A program made the translations under genes and the position numbers. Source: Hyphomicrobiales bacterium (GTDB lineage: Bacteria > Pseudomonadota > Alphaproteobacteria > Rhizobiales > Beijerinckiaceae). Taken from it: a stretch of DNA of 64,000 nucleotides. The stretch covers positions 248,001-312,000 of the forward strand of contig JADJVD010000006.1 of NCBI GenBank assembly GCA_016716745.1, in the 5' to 3' direction. The notes under the pieces were generated by a model, which was not told where the DNA came from, made no database searches, and saw only the letters and a program-made list of their open reading frames with translations. Positions 33,942 through 44,291 of this stretch are shown piece by piece (position 1 is the first letter of the stretch; the number at the start of each line of letters is the position of its first letter).

Positions 33942-34181
33942 TCAGCGCCGCGTCTTGAGATGACAGACGCGCGTCATGCCGCCGGGACGCCTGATCCATC
34001 GGCAGCCCTGCCGCGCCGGCCGACGGTCGTAGAGGTGGATCACGGCGCTGCGCTTCGGCCCGTAGGTCTGGTGCGAAAAGTCGTGGCCGCCGATGCGCAC
34101 GTTGCGGCCGAACCGCACCTCCGCCTGCGCCTGCGACGCGATCAGCGCCGCCAGCGTGGCGACGAGAACCGGCAACCTCAT
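33942..34181 (-). CDS. Small secreted basic protein
   Basis: 79-residue protein with a signal peptide (LPVLVATLAALIASQAQAEV) and a mature part of about 60 residues rich in His, Arg and Tyr with two Cys (QGCRW and RVCHLK) that could form a disulfide. It starts at ATG 34181 and its stop is 4 bp from the convergent GH25 stop. No family recognised. Confidence 0.6.
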   Translation of the reverse strand: MRLPVLVATLAALIASQAQAEVRFGRNVRIGGHDFSHQTYGPKRSAVIHLYDRRPARQGCRWIRRPGGMTRVCHLKTRR

Positions 34182-34195
34182 CGCCTCTCTCCCGA

Positions 34196-34657
34196 TCAGA
34201 ACCAGCGCCGGACGCGCGCCTTGTAGGCAAGATAGGACGCGCCGAACTTGGCGGCCAGATACGCCTCCTCGCGCTCGATGGCGAGTTTCGTCACGGCGTA
34301 GACGCAGACCGGCGCCGCCAGAACGAACCACGCCGAGCCGAGCGCCGGGCCCATGCCGACGAGCGCCAGCGTCATGCCCAGATACATCGGGTTGCGCGTG
34401 ACGCGATAGATGCCGGTGGCGACAATGGTCGTCGTCGGCCGCGTCGGCAGCGTGTTTGTCCCGGCCCGCCAGAACACGAATTCGGCCGCCAGCGCGACGG
34501 CGCAACCAAGCGCGATCAATCCGTAGCCGGTCCACGCCATGAGGGCGCCGGCGCCGGGCAGGGCGAGCGGCGCGAGCCGCGTCAGCGCGAGCCCGGCGAG
34601 CGCCGCCCCGCCAAAGATCGTCGGCGGCCACAGGAACCGGCTCGAGGCGTCGCTCAT
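34196..34657 (-). CDS. ICMT/PEMT-like methyltransferase family membrane protein
   Basis: 153-residue integral membrane protein. The C-terminal half carries the isoprenylcysteine methyltransferase / phospholipid methyltransferase pattern: ATGIYRVTRNPMYLGMTLALVGMG and AIEREEAYLAAKFGASYLAY, the SAM-binding region with the final RRWF. Four membrane segments are predicted. The methyl acceptor is unknown. Its end is 14 bp before the small secreted gene on the same strand. Confidence 0.8.
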   Translation of the reverse strand: MSDASSRFLWPPTIFGGAALAGLALTRLAPLALPGAGALMAWTGYGLIALGCAVALAAEFVFWRAGTNTLPTRPTTTIVATGIYRVTRNPMYLGMTLALVGMGPALGSAWFVLAAPVCVYAVTKLAIEREEAYLAAKFGASYLAYKARVRRWF

Positions 34658-34684
34658 CGTTTGGCCTCCTCGCCTCGTGCGCCG

Positions 34685-34783
34685 CTGTCATCCCCGGCGG
34701 CGACCGCAGGTCGCCGGGAAGGGGATCCATGCGCGCGGGCAAGGTGGATTCCCTTCCCCTCGCTTCGCTCGGCCGGGAATGAC
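34685..34783. repeat. Dispersed palindromic element, copy C
   Basis: Starts CTGTCATCCCCGGCGGCGAC and ends TTCGCTCGGCCGGGAATGAC, nearly identical at both ends to the copies at 28845 and 28988 but with a shorter centre. Here the terminal inverted repeat GTCATCCCCGGC / GCCGGGAATGAC is complete. It lies between dnaB and the methyltransferase-like gene. Confidence 0.8.
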
Positions 34784-34826
34784 GGAGGCGCGTGCCCCGC
34801 TCCCTCGCCTCGGGCGCCGCTCGCGC

Positions 34827-36320
<1,494 letters not shown>

Positions 36321-36441
36321 AATATCTCGCGGCGCGTGACGGCGCCGAGCTTAGGGCGCCCGACGGGCTGCCGCCATCCTTACGCCCCTCGCGCGCGCGG
36401 GGGGACGAAAAGTCTTGCGAAAGCGTGTGGAGGGCGAAATG

Positions 36442-37737
36442 TCACCGCAATCCACATCGGCCTTCGGATGGCTTGACAGGAATTGTCGCCAGCCGCGTCA
36501 GCGCCTCCATCGCCGCCAGGCCGAGGAGGGACACGCCGAACGATAGAACCAGCATGGTGATCGCGTCGGTCCGGCTCAGCACGGCGGAGAACAGGATCGG
36601 CGCGGCCGCGCGCGCGGCGAGGCTCGGCGCGGACAACAGGCCCAGCGTCGCGCCGTAGCCGCGCGCGCCGAACAGATGCAGCGACACCGCGCCCTTGGCG
36701 ATGGTGATCAGCCCGTTGGCGAGCCCGTAGGTCAGCGCATAGAGGAAGGCGAGCGCATGGGCGTGGGGCGTCGCGATCAGGAAGGCGAGGCCGACCGGCA
36801 GCAGCGCCGCCGAGGCGCGGCCCACCGTCAGCGCGCTGTGGCGGGCGCCCGACAGCATCTCGACGAACCGGCCGAGCACCTGCGCCGGACCGATCGCCAT
36901 TCCGACCAGAACGGCGGTGCGCGCGTCGAGCCCCAACTCGTCCAGCGCCTTCAGGAAATGCACCGACATGCCGGAAAAGACGAAGCTGTTGACCGTCAGC
37001 ACGGCGGCGAACAGCCAGAAGGCGGCGCGCCGCGCGCCGCCCTGCAACGCCCCGTCCGCGGTTGAGTCGGCCGGCTCGGCCGCTGCGGTCGGCGCGAAGT
37101 CGCGCTGGTCCGGCCCGTCGGCGAGCGTCAGCCAGTGGATCGGCAGGCAGATCAGCAGATGCGCCGCCGCATAGGCGAAATAGGTCTCGCGCCAGCCGAA
37201 GGCGGCGGCGAGCCAGCTCGTCAGAGGCCAGGAGACGGTGGAGGCGAAGCCGCCGAACAGCGTGAGCAGCGTGATCGCCCGCCGCGCCCGACGCCCCGCG
37301 ATCTGCACCAGAGATGCGAAGGCGGGATCGTAGAGCGTCAACGCCGCCGCGAGCCCGAGCAGCAGGCAGGCGAACAGATAGCTCCAGGGGCCGGTCGCCG
37401 CGCCGGTCAGCGCCAGTCCAGCGGCGGCGACGAGCGAGCCCGCGCTCATCACCTTGCGCCCGCCATGCGCGTCGATGGCCCGGCCGACGGCGGGCGCGGC
37501 CAGCGCGCCGACCACGAGCGACAGCGAGAAGCCGCCATAGATCCATTCCGGGCTCGCGCCGAGCGCGGCGACGAGCGTCGGGCCGATCACGCCGATGACG
37601 TAATAGACCGAGCCCCACGCGATGATCTGCGAGGCGCCGAGGCCGACGATGGCGCGGCGCGCGGCGAAGGGCAGGGGATCGGAGGGGGAAGGGGCGTCGG
37701 GCACGTCGGACTCTGGCTTCGGCGTCCGATTGTGCAC
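36442..37737 (-). CDS. MFS transporter
   Basis: 431-residue major facilitator protein with about 12 membrane segments. The cytoplasmic loop signature between helices 2 and 3 is visible as GRAIDAHGGRKVM, and a long central loop (about 205-235) divides the two halves. The order of segments resembles the oxalate/formate or monocarboxylate-type and related carriers, but no substrate can be assigned. It ends about 120 bp upstream of dnaB on the same strand. Confidence 0.8.
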   Translation of the reverse strand: MHNRTPKPESDVPDAPSPSDPLPFAARRAIVGLGASQIIAWGSVYYVIGVIGPTLVAALGASPEWIYGGFSLSLVVGALAAPAVGRAIDAHGGRKVMSAGSLVAAAGLALTGAATGPWSYLFACLLLGLAAALTLYDPAFASLVQIAGRRARRAITLLTLFGGFASTVSWPLTSWLAAAFGWRETYFAYAAAHLLICLPIHWLTLADGPDQRDFAPTAAAEPADSTADGALQGGARRAAFWLFAAVLTVNSFVFSGMSVHFLKALDELGLDARTAVLVGMAIGPAQVLGRFVEMLSGARHSALTVGRASAALLPVGLAFLIATPHAHALAFLYALTYGLANGLITIAKGAVSLHLFGARGYGATLGLLSAPSLAARAAAPILFSAVLSRTDAITMLVLSFGVSLLGLAAMEALTRLATIPVKPSEGRCGLR

Positions 37738-37794
37738 GCGACGACGCGCCGCGCCACCGCGCGGCGCGCATGCGCGCCCGTCAGTTCCGCCGCG

Positions 37795-38901
37795 TCAGAC
37801 GAACCAGATGTCGGTGGAGGCGAGCGAATTCAGGCCGACGAGGGTGGCCACGAAGATTCCATGGCCGGCGCCGGTTCCGTCGCCGTCCCAGAGCAGCGCC
37901 TTCGTCGTCGTGTCGAAGACGAACTGGCCGTTCGCGCGCGTCGCCGCGTCGAGGGCGAACAGGTCCGGGTTCATCACCGCGTCGGCGGCGAGGCCGAGCG
38001 TCGCGGCCTTGAAGGTCAGATGGTCCTCGCCGGAGACGAAGTTGAAGATCTGGTCGGCGGCGCCGTCGAGCGCGTCATAGCCGAACATCTGGTTGTCGGT
38101 CCCGCCGGTCATCCGGTCGGCGCCCGCGCCGCCGATCAGCGTGGCGTTGCCCGTGCGCGCGGCCAGCGTGTCGTCGCCGGCGCCGCCCGCGAGCGTGCTG
38201 CATCCGCTGATCGAGGTGATGACGTCGTCGCCCTCGCCGCCCGACAGCATGTTGTTGCCGACCGAGGCGGTGATGCGGTCCGCGCCCGCGCCGCCCTCGA
38301 TCAGATATTCGCCGGTCGTGACGGTGATCGCGTCGTCGCCGTCCTCGCCGTAGATCGAGCAATTGCCGGCCGAGGCGGTGAATTTGTCGGCGCCGGCGCC
38401 GAGACGAACCTCGGCCGCGCAGCGCGTCAGCGCCACCACGTCCGCCCCCGCGCCCGCATCGAGCTTGCACAGCGCGTCGGCGATGGTGACGCGATCGTCG
38501 CCCGCCCCGGCCGAGACGGTGACGGACGCATAGATCGCGGTGATGACGTCGTTTCCATCGCCCGCGTCGATGACGCCGCTGCCGTAGCGCAGGGTGATGG
38601 AATCGTCGCCGAGCCCGCCGCCGAGCCAATGATCGCCATACATGCCGGTGATGACGTCATTGCCGGCGCCGCCGTCGATCACGCCGCCGTCGCCATAGAT
38701 CGTCAGCACGTCGTCGCCGTCGAATCCATAGAGCTGCGCGTTGTTCCGACGCGAAAGAAGCGAGTCCGCCCGCGCGGTTCCGAAGAGTCTGTTGCTGGCG
38801 AAAGGCGTCACGAATGAGCAATCCGGTGTCGCGGCCCATGCCGCTGCGTGAGCCTCTTCTACGCCCGCGGCGCCGCCGCGCCGAGCGAATGACGTTCGCA
38901 T
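37795..38901 (-). CDS. RTX-like protein with twelve 18-residue repeats
   Basis: 368-residue protein. Residues 58-273 are twelve consecutive 18-residue repeats of the form xGGxGDDxITxxxxxxxx, each with one GGxGxDx-type calcium motif where classical RTX proteins have two per 18 residues. Cysteines occur at 145, 161, 181 and 234 in similar positions of separate repeats, rare in this class. The last 90 residues (FNFVSGEDHLTFKAATLGL and a hydrophobic end SLASTDIWFV) resemble the C-terminal region of type I secreted proteins. No Sec signal is seen, so type I export is likely although no exporter genes lie nearby. The ATG at 38901 follows a promoter-bearing gap. Confidence 0.8.
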   Translation of the reverse strand: MRTSFARRGGAAGVEEAHAAAWAATPDCSFVTPFASNRLFGTARADSLLSRRNNAQLYGFDGDDVLTIYGDGGVIDGGAGNDVITGMYGDHWLGGGLGDDSITLRYGSGVIDAGDGNDVITAIYASVTVSAGAGDDRVTIADALCKLDAGAGADVVALTRCAAEVRLGAGADKFTASAGNCSIYGEDGDDAITVTTGEYLIEGGAGADRITASVGNNMLSGGEGDDVITSISGCSTLAGGAGDDTLAARTGNATLIGGAGADRMTGGTDNQMFGYDALDGAADQIFNFVSGEDHLTFKAATLGLAADAVMNPDLFALDAATRANGQFVFDTTTKALLWDGDGTGAGHGIFVATLVGLNSLASTDIWFV

Positions 38902-38927
38902 CGGTAACGCTTTCTTGCGTTGGCGAA

Positions 38928-38956
38928 TTGACTTTGTGCGGCGCGGCGCCTATGTC
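38928..38956 (+). promoter_or_regulatory. Candidate promoter of the DEAD-box helicase
   Basis: TTGACT at 38928-38933 and TATGTC at 38951-38956 with an ideal 17-bp spacer. It would give a 5-prime leader of about 170 nt before the helicase start at 39132, a length compatible with post-transcriptional control. Confidence 0.4.
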
Positions 38957-39131
38957 GCATCTGTCCGCGTCGCGGACGAAAGCGCTCCAGCCGCGTTCGC
39001 CGGTCATATCGACCGATCCGCTGTCGAGCCGCTTCCCTCTCACGACATGACGCGCCCGGTTGACGCGGGGCCTGTCGCCCGAGACCCCGAGCGCGCGCAT
39101 TCGCGCGGCGCTTTCAGGAAAGATTTAACCA

Positions 39132-40505
39132 TTGACGACTTTTGACGACCTTGGCCTCGCCGAGGTCATTCTCCGCGCCTTCCGCGACGACGGCTACGTC
39201 TCGCCCACTCCCATCCAGCTCAAGGCCATCCCGCTCGCGCTCGCCGGCCGCGACGTTCTGGGCCTCGCCCAGACCGGCACCGGCAAGACGGCGGCCTTCG
39301 CTGCGCCGATCATCCATCGCCTGCTCGCCGAGCGTCGCCGGCCCGCGCCGAAGACGGTGCGCGCGCTGGTTCTCGCGCCGACGCGCGAACTCGCCGCGCA
39401 GATCGCCGACTCGTTCCGCAGCTACGGCCGCCACGCGCGCCTGTCCGTCGCCACCGTGTTCGGCGGCGTCGGCTACGGCCCGCAGACGCAGGCGCTGGCG
39501 CGCGGTCTCGACGTGCTCGTCGCCACGCCCGGCCGCCTGCTCGATCATCTCGAGCGCCGCGCCGTCGATCTGTCGCACACCCATGTCGCGGTGCTCGACG
39601 AGGCCGACCACATGCTCGACCTCGGCTTCGTGAAGCCGATCCGCCAGATTCTGTCGCGCCTGCCGAAGGATCGGCAGAACATGTTCTTCTCGGCCACGAT
39701 GCCGGGCGAGATTTCCGGCCTCGCCGCCGAGATGCTGCGCGATCCTGTGCAGGTGTCCGTCGCGCCCGTCGCCAAGACGGCCGACCGCGTCGCGCAGTCG
39801 GTCATCCGCATCGAGGCGGGCGCCAAGCGCGCGCTGCTGGCGAATCTTCTTGCCGATGCGAGCTTCGAGCGCACCATCGTGTTCACGCGCACCAAGCGCG
39901 GCGCCGATCGCGTGGCCCAGCATCTGCTCGACGCCGGCGTCGACGCGGCGGCGATCCACGGCAACAAGAGCCAGTCGCAGCGCCAGCGCGCGCTCGACGG
40001 CTTCCGCGCCGGCGCGACGCGCGCCCTCGTCGCCACCGACATCGCCGCGCGCGGCATCGACGTGGACGGCGTCACGCACGTCGTCAACTTCGAGCTGCCC
40101 GACGTGCCGGAGGCCTATGTCCATCGCATCGGCCGCACCGCGCGCGCCGGCGCCGAGGGCATCGCCATCAGCCTGTGCGCCGACGACGAGCGCGATCTGC
40201 TGCGCGCCATCGAGCGGCTGACGCGTCAGGTCATCCCCGTCGAGGATCGTCGCGGAACGACGCCGATCGCGCCCGCCCCGCGCGCGCACGCCGAGCGCGG
40301 TCATTCCCAGCACGGTCATGCCGAGCGTCCCCGCGGCGCCGACGGCGAACGGCCGCGCGGCGCGCAGGGTCGCGGGCCCCGTTCCGCGCCCTCCGGCGAG
40401 CGCGGACCCCGCCGCGCCGGCGCGCAGGGCCGTCCCGCCCATGCGCATGCGTCGCAGCCTTCGGGCGCCTCGCGTGGCCGCAGCCGCCGCGCCAAGGCCG
40501 ATTGA
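39132..40505 (+). CDS. DEAD-box RNA helicase (RhlE-like)
   Basis: 457-residue ATP-dependent RNA helicase. Motifs in order: Q-motif GYVSPTPIQLKAIPLAL, Walker A AQTGTGKT (46-53), PTRELAAQ, VATPGRLLD, VLDEADHMLDLGF, FSATMP, VFTRTKRGADRV, ATDIAARGIDVDGV and HRIGRTARAG. The C-terminal 90 residues are an Arg/Gly/Pro/His-rich tail, as in RhlE-type helicases that bind structured RNA in cold adaptation or ribosome assembly. The start is TTG 39132, supported by AGGAAAGA 8-9 nt upstream; no in-frame ATG precedes the Q-motif. Confidence 0.93.
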   Translation: MTTFDDLGLAEVILRAFRDDGYVSPTPIQLKAIPLALAGRDVLGLAQTGTGKTAAFAAPIIHRLLAERRRPAPKTVRALVLAPTRELAAQIADSFRSYGRHARLSVATVFGGVGYGPQTQALARGLDVLVATPGRLLDHLERRAVDLSHTHVAVLDEADHMLDLGFVKPIRQILSRLPKDRQNMFFSATMPGEISGLAAEMLRDPVQVSVAPVAKTADRVAQSVIRIEAGAKRALLANLLADASFERTIVFTRTKRGADRVAQHLLDAGVDAAAIHGNKSQSQRQRALDGFRAGATRALVATDIAARGIDVDGVTHVVNFELPDVPEAYVHRIGRTARAGAEGIAISLCADDERDLLRAIERLTRQVIPVEDRRGTTPIAPAPRAHAERGHSQHGHAERPRGADGERPRGAQGRGPRSAPSGERGPRRAGAQGRPAHAHASQPSGASRGRSRRAKAD

Positions 40506-40559
40506 GCTTGATCCCGTGAGCCGACGCGGCGACAGTCGCGCGGTTCACGGGAGCGGTCC

Positions 40560-41564
40560 ATGCTCAAGCAGTTCGGACAGGTCGACGGCGCGCCGGTCTT
40601 CGAGGCGACGCTGACGAACCCCGCCGGCGCCGAAGCGAAGATCATCAGCTGGGGCGCCTCGCTGCGCGACTTGCGCGTGCCGCATGGCGGCGCCTCGCAG
40701 CGCGTCGTCCTCGGCCTCAACACGATCGAGGATTACGTCGCCCATTCCCCGCATATGGGCGCCGTGGCCGGGCGCTTCGCCAACCGCCTCGGCAATGCGC
40801 GTTTCGCCATCGACGGCGTCACCTACGAGGTGCCCGCCAACGCCGGCCGCGCCTCGCTGCATGGCGGCGGCAAGGGCTTCGGCAAGCGGCCGTGGAAGCT
40901 CGGCGCGCACGAGCCGGGGCGCATCGAGCTCAGGCTGCATTCGCCGGCCGGCGATGCGGGTTATCCCGGCGCGCTCGACGTGACGTGCGTCTATACGCTG
41001 GTCGGCGCGGCGACGCTGCGCATCGAACTGACGGCGACGACGGACGCGCCCACCATCGTCAATCTGGCGACGCACTCCTATTTCAATCTCGACGGCTCGG
41101 CCGATGTGCGCGACCACGAGTTGCAGCTCTTCTCGGCCTTCATGACGCCCGTCGACGAGGATCTCGTGCCGACGGGCGAGGTGCGCGCGGTCGCCGGGAC
41201 GCCGTTCGATTTTCGCGCCCCGCGCGCGCTCCGCCATCCCTCGGGCCAGAGCTACGACAACAATTTTCTCGTCGCCCGCTGGCCGGATGCGCAGACGCGG
41301 CTCGCGCATGTCGCGACGCTGCGCTCGCGCGCCAACGGCCTTGCGATGCAGCTTCATTCGACAGAGCCGGCCGTCCAGCTTTACGACGCGGCCAAGCTCG
41401 CGGTTCCGGTCGCCGGACTCGGCGGCGCGCGTTACGGCGCGCATGCGGGCGTGTGCCTGGAGCCGCAGAACGTTCCGGACGCGCCGAACCGCCGGCATTT
41501 TCCCAACGCGATCCTGCGGCCGGGCGAGACCTACGCGCAGACGACCGAGTATCGCTTCGGCTGA
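40560..41564 (+). CDS. galM: Aldose 1-epimerase (galactose mutarotase)
   Basis: 334-residue mutarotase that interconverts alpha and beta anomers of aldoses. The family pattern is clear: GAVAGRFANRLGNARFAIDGV, SLHGGGKGFGKRPW, the catalytic His in ATHSYFNLDG and the catalytic Glu in VCLEPQNVPDAPN. GGGAG lies about 7 nt before the ATG. It is not linked to a sugar operon here. Confidence 0.9.
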   Translation: MLKQFGQVDGAPVFEATLTNPAGAEAKIISWGASLRDLRVPHGGASQRVVLGLNTIEDYVAHSPHMGAVAGRFANRLGNARFAIDGVTYEVPANAGRASLHGGGKGFGKRPWKLGAHEPGRIELRLHSPAGDAGYPGALDVTCVYTLVGAATLRIELTATTDAPTIVNLATHSYFNLDGSADVRDHELQLFSAFMTPVDEDLVPTGEVRAVAGTPFDFRAPRALRHPSGQSYDNNFLVARWPDAQTRLAHVATLRSRANGLAMQLHSTEPAVQLYDAAKLAVPVAGLGGARYGAHAGVCLEPQNVPDAPNRRHFPNAILRPGETYAQTTEYRFG

Positions 41565-41600
41565 CGCGCCGGGCGGCGCGCGAGAAGGACAGGGCGCCGG

Positions 41601-41629
41601 AAACGAAAAGAGCGGCCCTAAGGCCGCTC
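41601..41629 (-). terminator. Rho-independent terminator of the ParA-like gene
   Basis: 8-bp perfect stem GAGCGGCC / GGCCGCTC with a 4-nt loop; on the minus strand it is followed by TTTTCGTTT. It lies 27 bp past the stop of the ParA-like gene and in the gap to galM. Confidence 0.75.
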
Positions 41630-41655
41630 CCGTCATCGCGTCGGACTCTCGCGCG

Positions 41656-42306
41656 TCACGCGGCGCGGCGCTGGCCCATCTGCGCCTTGCCGACGCGGCG
41701 CTTCACCGAATTCCACAGCTTGCGCAGTTCGTCCGCCGCATCGCCGCTCGGCGCGATCTCGGTGACGCCGAGCCCGTAGCGCGCCGCCTCCTGATGATCG
41801 ACGCGCGCCGAAACCGGCGGCGAGATCAGGCCGCCCATCGCCTCGAGCGCGGTCACGCCCTCCTCGATGCGCGCGCTCTGCTGGGCGGGCGGGCACTGGT
41901 TGAGGAGGAAGGCGTAATCCTTGCGCGCCGCCTTCACCGCCTTGCGCGTCGCCTCGGTCGACCACAGGTCGAACACGTTCGGGCGCGCGGGAATGATGGT
42001 GAGGTCCGCATGGCGGATCGCAGCTTCGGAGGCGGAGGTTTCGCCCGCCGGCGTGTCGAGCACGACCAGCGACGCGCCCGCTTTTTCGAGCGCGGCGAGC
42101 ACGGCCTTCAGCTTGCCGGGAGTGGCGGCTTCCACCGCGATTTCGCTCTTGCCGCGCACCTTCGCCCATTTGACGAGGGACATCTGCGGGTCCATGTCGA
42201 TGACGACGACGCGCTCGCCGGCTTCGGACGCCGCGACGGCCAGAGATGCGGCCAGCGTGCTCTTTCCGGCGCCGCCTTTCTGGGTGACGAATGCAATGGT
42301 CCGCAT
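41656..42306 (-). CDS. ParA-like ATPase
   Basis: 216-residue MinD/ParA-family ATPase. Deviant Walker A KGGAGKST at about 10-17, VVVIDMDPQMSLVKWA (A-prime) and VVLDTPAGETS (Walker B) are present. It is shorter than chromosomal ParA, lacks the N-terminal DNA-binding part and has no adjacent parB, so it is an orphan of the plasmid-type group, perhaps positioning a protein cargo or flagellar or chemoreceptor complex. The ATG at 42306 (MRTIAFVTQ) is the natural start; upstream frame is not conserved-looking. It is divergent from rarA. Confidence 0.8.
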   Translation of the reverse strand: MRTIAFVTQKGGAGKSTLAASLAVAASEAGERVVVIDMDPQMSLVKWAKVRGKSEIAVEAATPGKLKAVLAALEKAGASLVVLDTPAGETSASEAAIRHADLTIIPARPNVFDLWSTEATRKAVKAARKDYAFLLNQCPPAQQSARIEEGVTALEAMGGLISPPVSARVDHQEAARYGLGVTEIAPSGDAADELRKLWNSVKRRVGKAQMGQRRAA

Positions 42307-42491
42307 GAATAGGGTCTCTCTTGGCCTCTCCCCGGCGGCGACGAATCCGTCGGCCGCCAGCAGCATGATGACGAAAAAATGCTGATTCGTTACATTTTTC
42401 TGTATTCGACGCCCGAACAGGCCGGCAATGTCGCCAAAATGCGACGTCCCATCCGCGCCAATCGCGTGAGCGCGCGTCGCCGGATCGCCGC

Positions 42492-43799
42492 ATGACGGAC
42501 CTTTTTTTCAACGCCGACGAACCCTTGCGACCGCTCGCCGACCGCCTGCGGCCGCGCACGCTGGAGGATGTCGTCGGCCAGGATCATCTGCTCGGGCCGG
42601 ACGGCGCGCTGACCCGCCTCATCCGCTCCGGTTCGCTCGGAAGCCTGATTCTCTGGGGCCCTCCGGGCTCCGGCAAGACGACGGTGGCGCGGCTGCTCTC
42701 GAATGAGACCTCGCTCGCCTTCGAACAGATCTCGGCGATCTTCACCGGCGTCGCCGATCTGAAGAAGACCTTCGAGCAGGCGCGCATGCGCCGCGCCGGC
42801 GGGCGCGGCACGCTGCTGTTCGTCGACGAGATCCATCGCTTCAACCGCGCCCAGCAGGATTCCTTCCTGCCGGTGATGGAGGAGGGGATCGTCACCCTCG
42901 TCGGCGCGACGACGGAGAATCCGTCCTTCGAGCTGAACGCCGCTCTGCTCTCGCGCGCCCGCGTGCTGACCTTCCGCGCGCTCGACGAGGCGGCGATCCT
43001 GAAGCTGCTCGACCGCGCCGAGGCGGTGGAGGGCAAGCCGCTGCCGCTCGACGCCGAGGCGCGCCTGTCGCTTGCGCGCATGGCCGATGGCGACGGCCGC
43101 GCCGCGTTGACTTTGGCGGAAGAGCTGTGGCGCGCCGCAGCGCCCGGCGAGACGTTCGATCCCATCAAGCTCGGCGAGATCGTGCAGCGCCGCGCGCCGA
43201 TCTACGACAAGGGGCAGGAGGGCCACTACAATCTCATCAGCGCCCTGCACAAGACGGTGCGCGGCTCCGATCCCGACGCCGCGCTCTACTACCTCGCGCG
43301 CATGTTCGACGCCGGCGAGGATCCGCTGTTCATCGCCCGCCGCGTCGTGCGCATGGCGGTCGAGGATATCGGCCTCGCCGATCCGCAGGCGCTCGTCGTC
43401 GCCAATGCGGCCAAGGACGCCTACGATTTTCTCGGCTCCCCCGAAGGCGAACTCGCCATCGCGCAGGCGGTGATCTATTGCGCCTCCGCGCCGAAATCGA
43501 ACGCCGCCTATGTCGCCTACAAGGAGGCGACCCGGCTCGCGAAGGAGCACGGCTCGCTGACGCCGCCCAAGACCATCCTCAACGCGCCGACGAAGCTGAT
43601 GAAGCAGGAGGGCTACGGCTCGGGCTATCGCTACGATCACGACGAGCCTGACGCGTTTTCGGGCCAGGACTACTGGCCCGAAAAGCTCGGCCGCCGGCGC
43701 CTTTATGCGCCTGTCGAACGCGGCTTCGAGCGTGAGATCGCCAAGCGTCTCGACTGGTGGGACAGGCTGCGCCGCGAACGCCGCCGCGACGAAACGTGA
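42492..43799 (+). CDS. rarA: Replication-associated recombination protein RarA
   Basis: 435-residue AAA+ ATPase of the RarA/MgsA/WRNIP1 family, acting at stalled replication forks. Walker A GPPGSGKTT at 56-64, LLFVDEIHRFNRAQQD (Walker B), VTLVGATTENPSFELN (sensor 1) and the C-terminal MgsA-type region (ISALHKTVRGSDPDAALYYLARM, RRVVRMAVEDIGLADP) are all visible. It stands alone after a divergent ParA-like gene. Confidence 0.95.
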   Translation: MTDLFFNADEPLRPLADRLRPRTLEDVVGQDHLLGPDGALTRLIRSGSLGSLILWGPPGSGKTTVARLLSNETSLAFEQISAIFTGVADLKKTFEQARMRRAGGRGTLLFVDEIHRFNRAQQDSFLPVMEEGIVTLVGATTENPSFELNAALLSRARVLTFRALDEAAILKLLDRAEAVEGKPLPLDAEARLSLARMADGDGRAALTLAEELWRAAAPGETFDPIKLGEIVQRRAPIYDKGQEGHYNLISALHKTVRGSDPDAALYYLARMFDAGEDPLFIARRVVRMAVEDIGLADPQALVVANAAKDAYDFLGSPEGELAIAQAVIYCASAPKSNAAYVAYKEATRLAKEHGSLTPPKTILNAPTKLMKQEGYGSGYRYDHDEPDAFSGQDYWPEKLGRRRLYAPVERGFEREIAKRLDWWDRLRRERRRDET

Positions 43800-43935
43800 C
43801 GCGCGCCCGAATCCTGCCACGAAGATGAACGCGAGGCGCTGACCGCGATCATTGTGGGTTCAGTTTCACAATGCGAGCGTCGTTGCGTCGCGCTTGGCGC
43901 GAGCGGGTTCGAGCGGGGGCCGTTAGGAGGAATCG

Positions 43936-44190
43936 ATGCGTCTTCCGATTGTCGCAGCTTCGTTGTTCATGTTGGGCGCCGGCGCCGCCGTCGCGCAGTG
44001 GGGTCCGCCCCCGCCCTCGCATGGCGGCTGGGGTCCGCCGCCTTACGGCTACCGTCGCCCGCCGCCGCCCCCGCCGGGCTGGGGCCCGCCGCCGCCGCGC
44101 CGCTTCGCGCCGGCCCCGGCGCCGGTGCGCTGCTGGTGGCGCGAGACGCCCTGGGGGCCGCGCCGCGTCTGCCGCCGCGCCTATTACTGA
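43936..44190 (+). CDS. Small secreted proline-rich protein
   Basis: 84-residue protein with a signal peptide (LPIVAASLFMLGAGAAVAQW) and a mature part dominated by Pro, Gly, Trp and Arg (WGPPPP repeats, then CWWRETPWGPRRVCRRAYY). Two Cys may form a disulfide. AGGAGGAAT 4-8 nt before the ATG is a very strong ribosome-binding site, suggesting high expression. A terminator follows. No function is known. Confidence 0.75.
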   Translation: MRLPIVAASLFMLGAGAAVAQWGPPPPSHGGWGPPPYGYRRPPPPPPGWGPPPPRRFAPAPAPVRCWWRETPWGPRRVCRRAYY

Positions 44191-44215
44191 ACGGCGGTTC
44201 GTTCCGCCCATTGCG

Positions 44216-44243
44216 AGCGCCGGCCCTCGGGCCGGCGCTTTCT
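44216..44243 (+). terminator. Rho-independent terminator
   Basis: 10-bp perfect stem AGCGCCGGCC / GGCCGGCGCT with loop CTCG, followed by TTCT. It lies 26 bp after the small proline-rich secreted gene. Confidence 0.8.
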
Positions 44244-44291
44244 CGTTGCGGCGGACGTGACGGTCGCCCGGCGAGCGGCTATATCCTGCCG

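Noticed and set aside
41656..42306. ParA-like gene as part of a chromosome partition locus or plasmid
   Set aside because: No parB gene, parS-like palindromes or replication gene nearby; the protein is a short orphan type.
44191..44291. Fluoride riboswitch in front of crcB
   Set aside because: The gap is taken up by a terminator hairpin of the preceding gene and shows no pseudoknot-like conserved segments.
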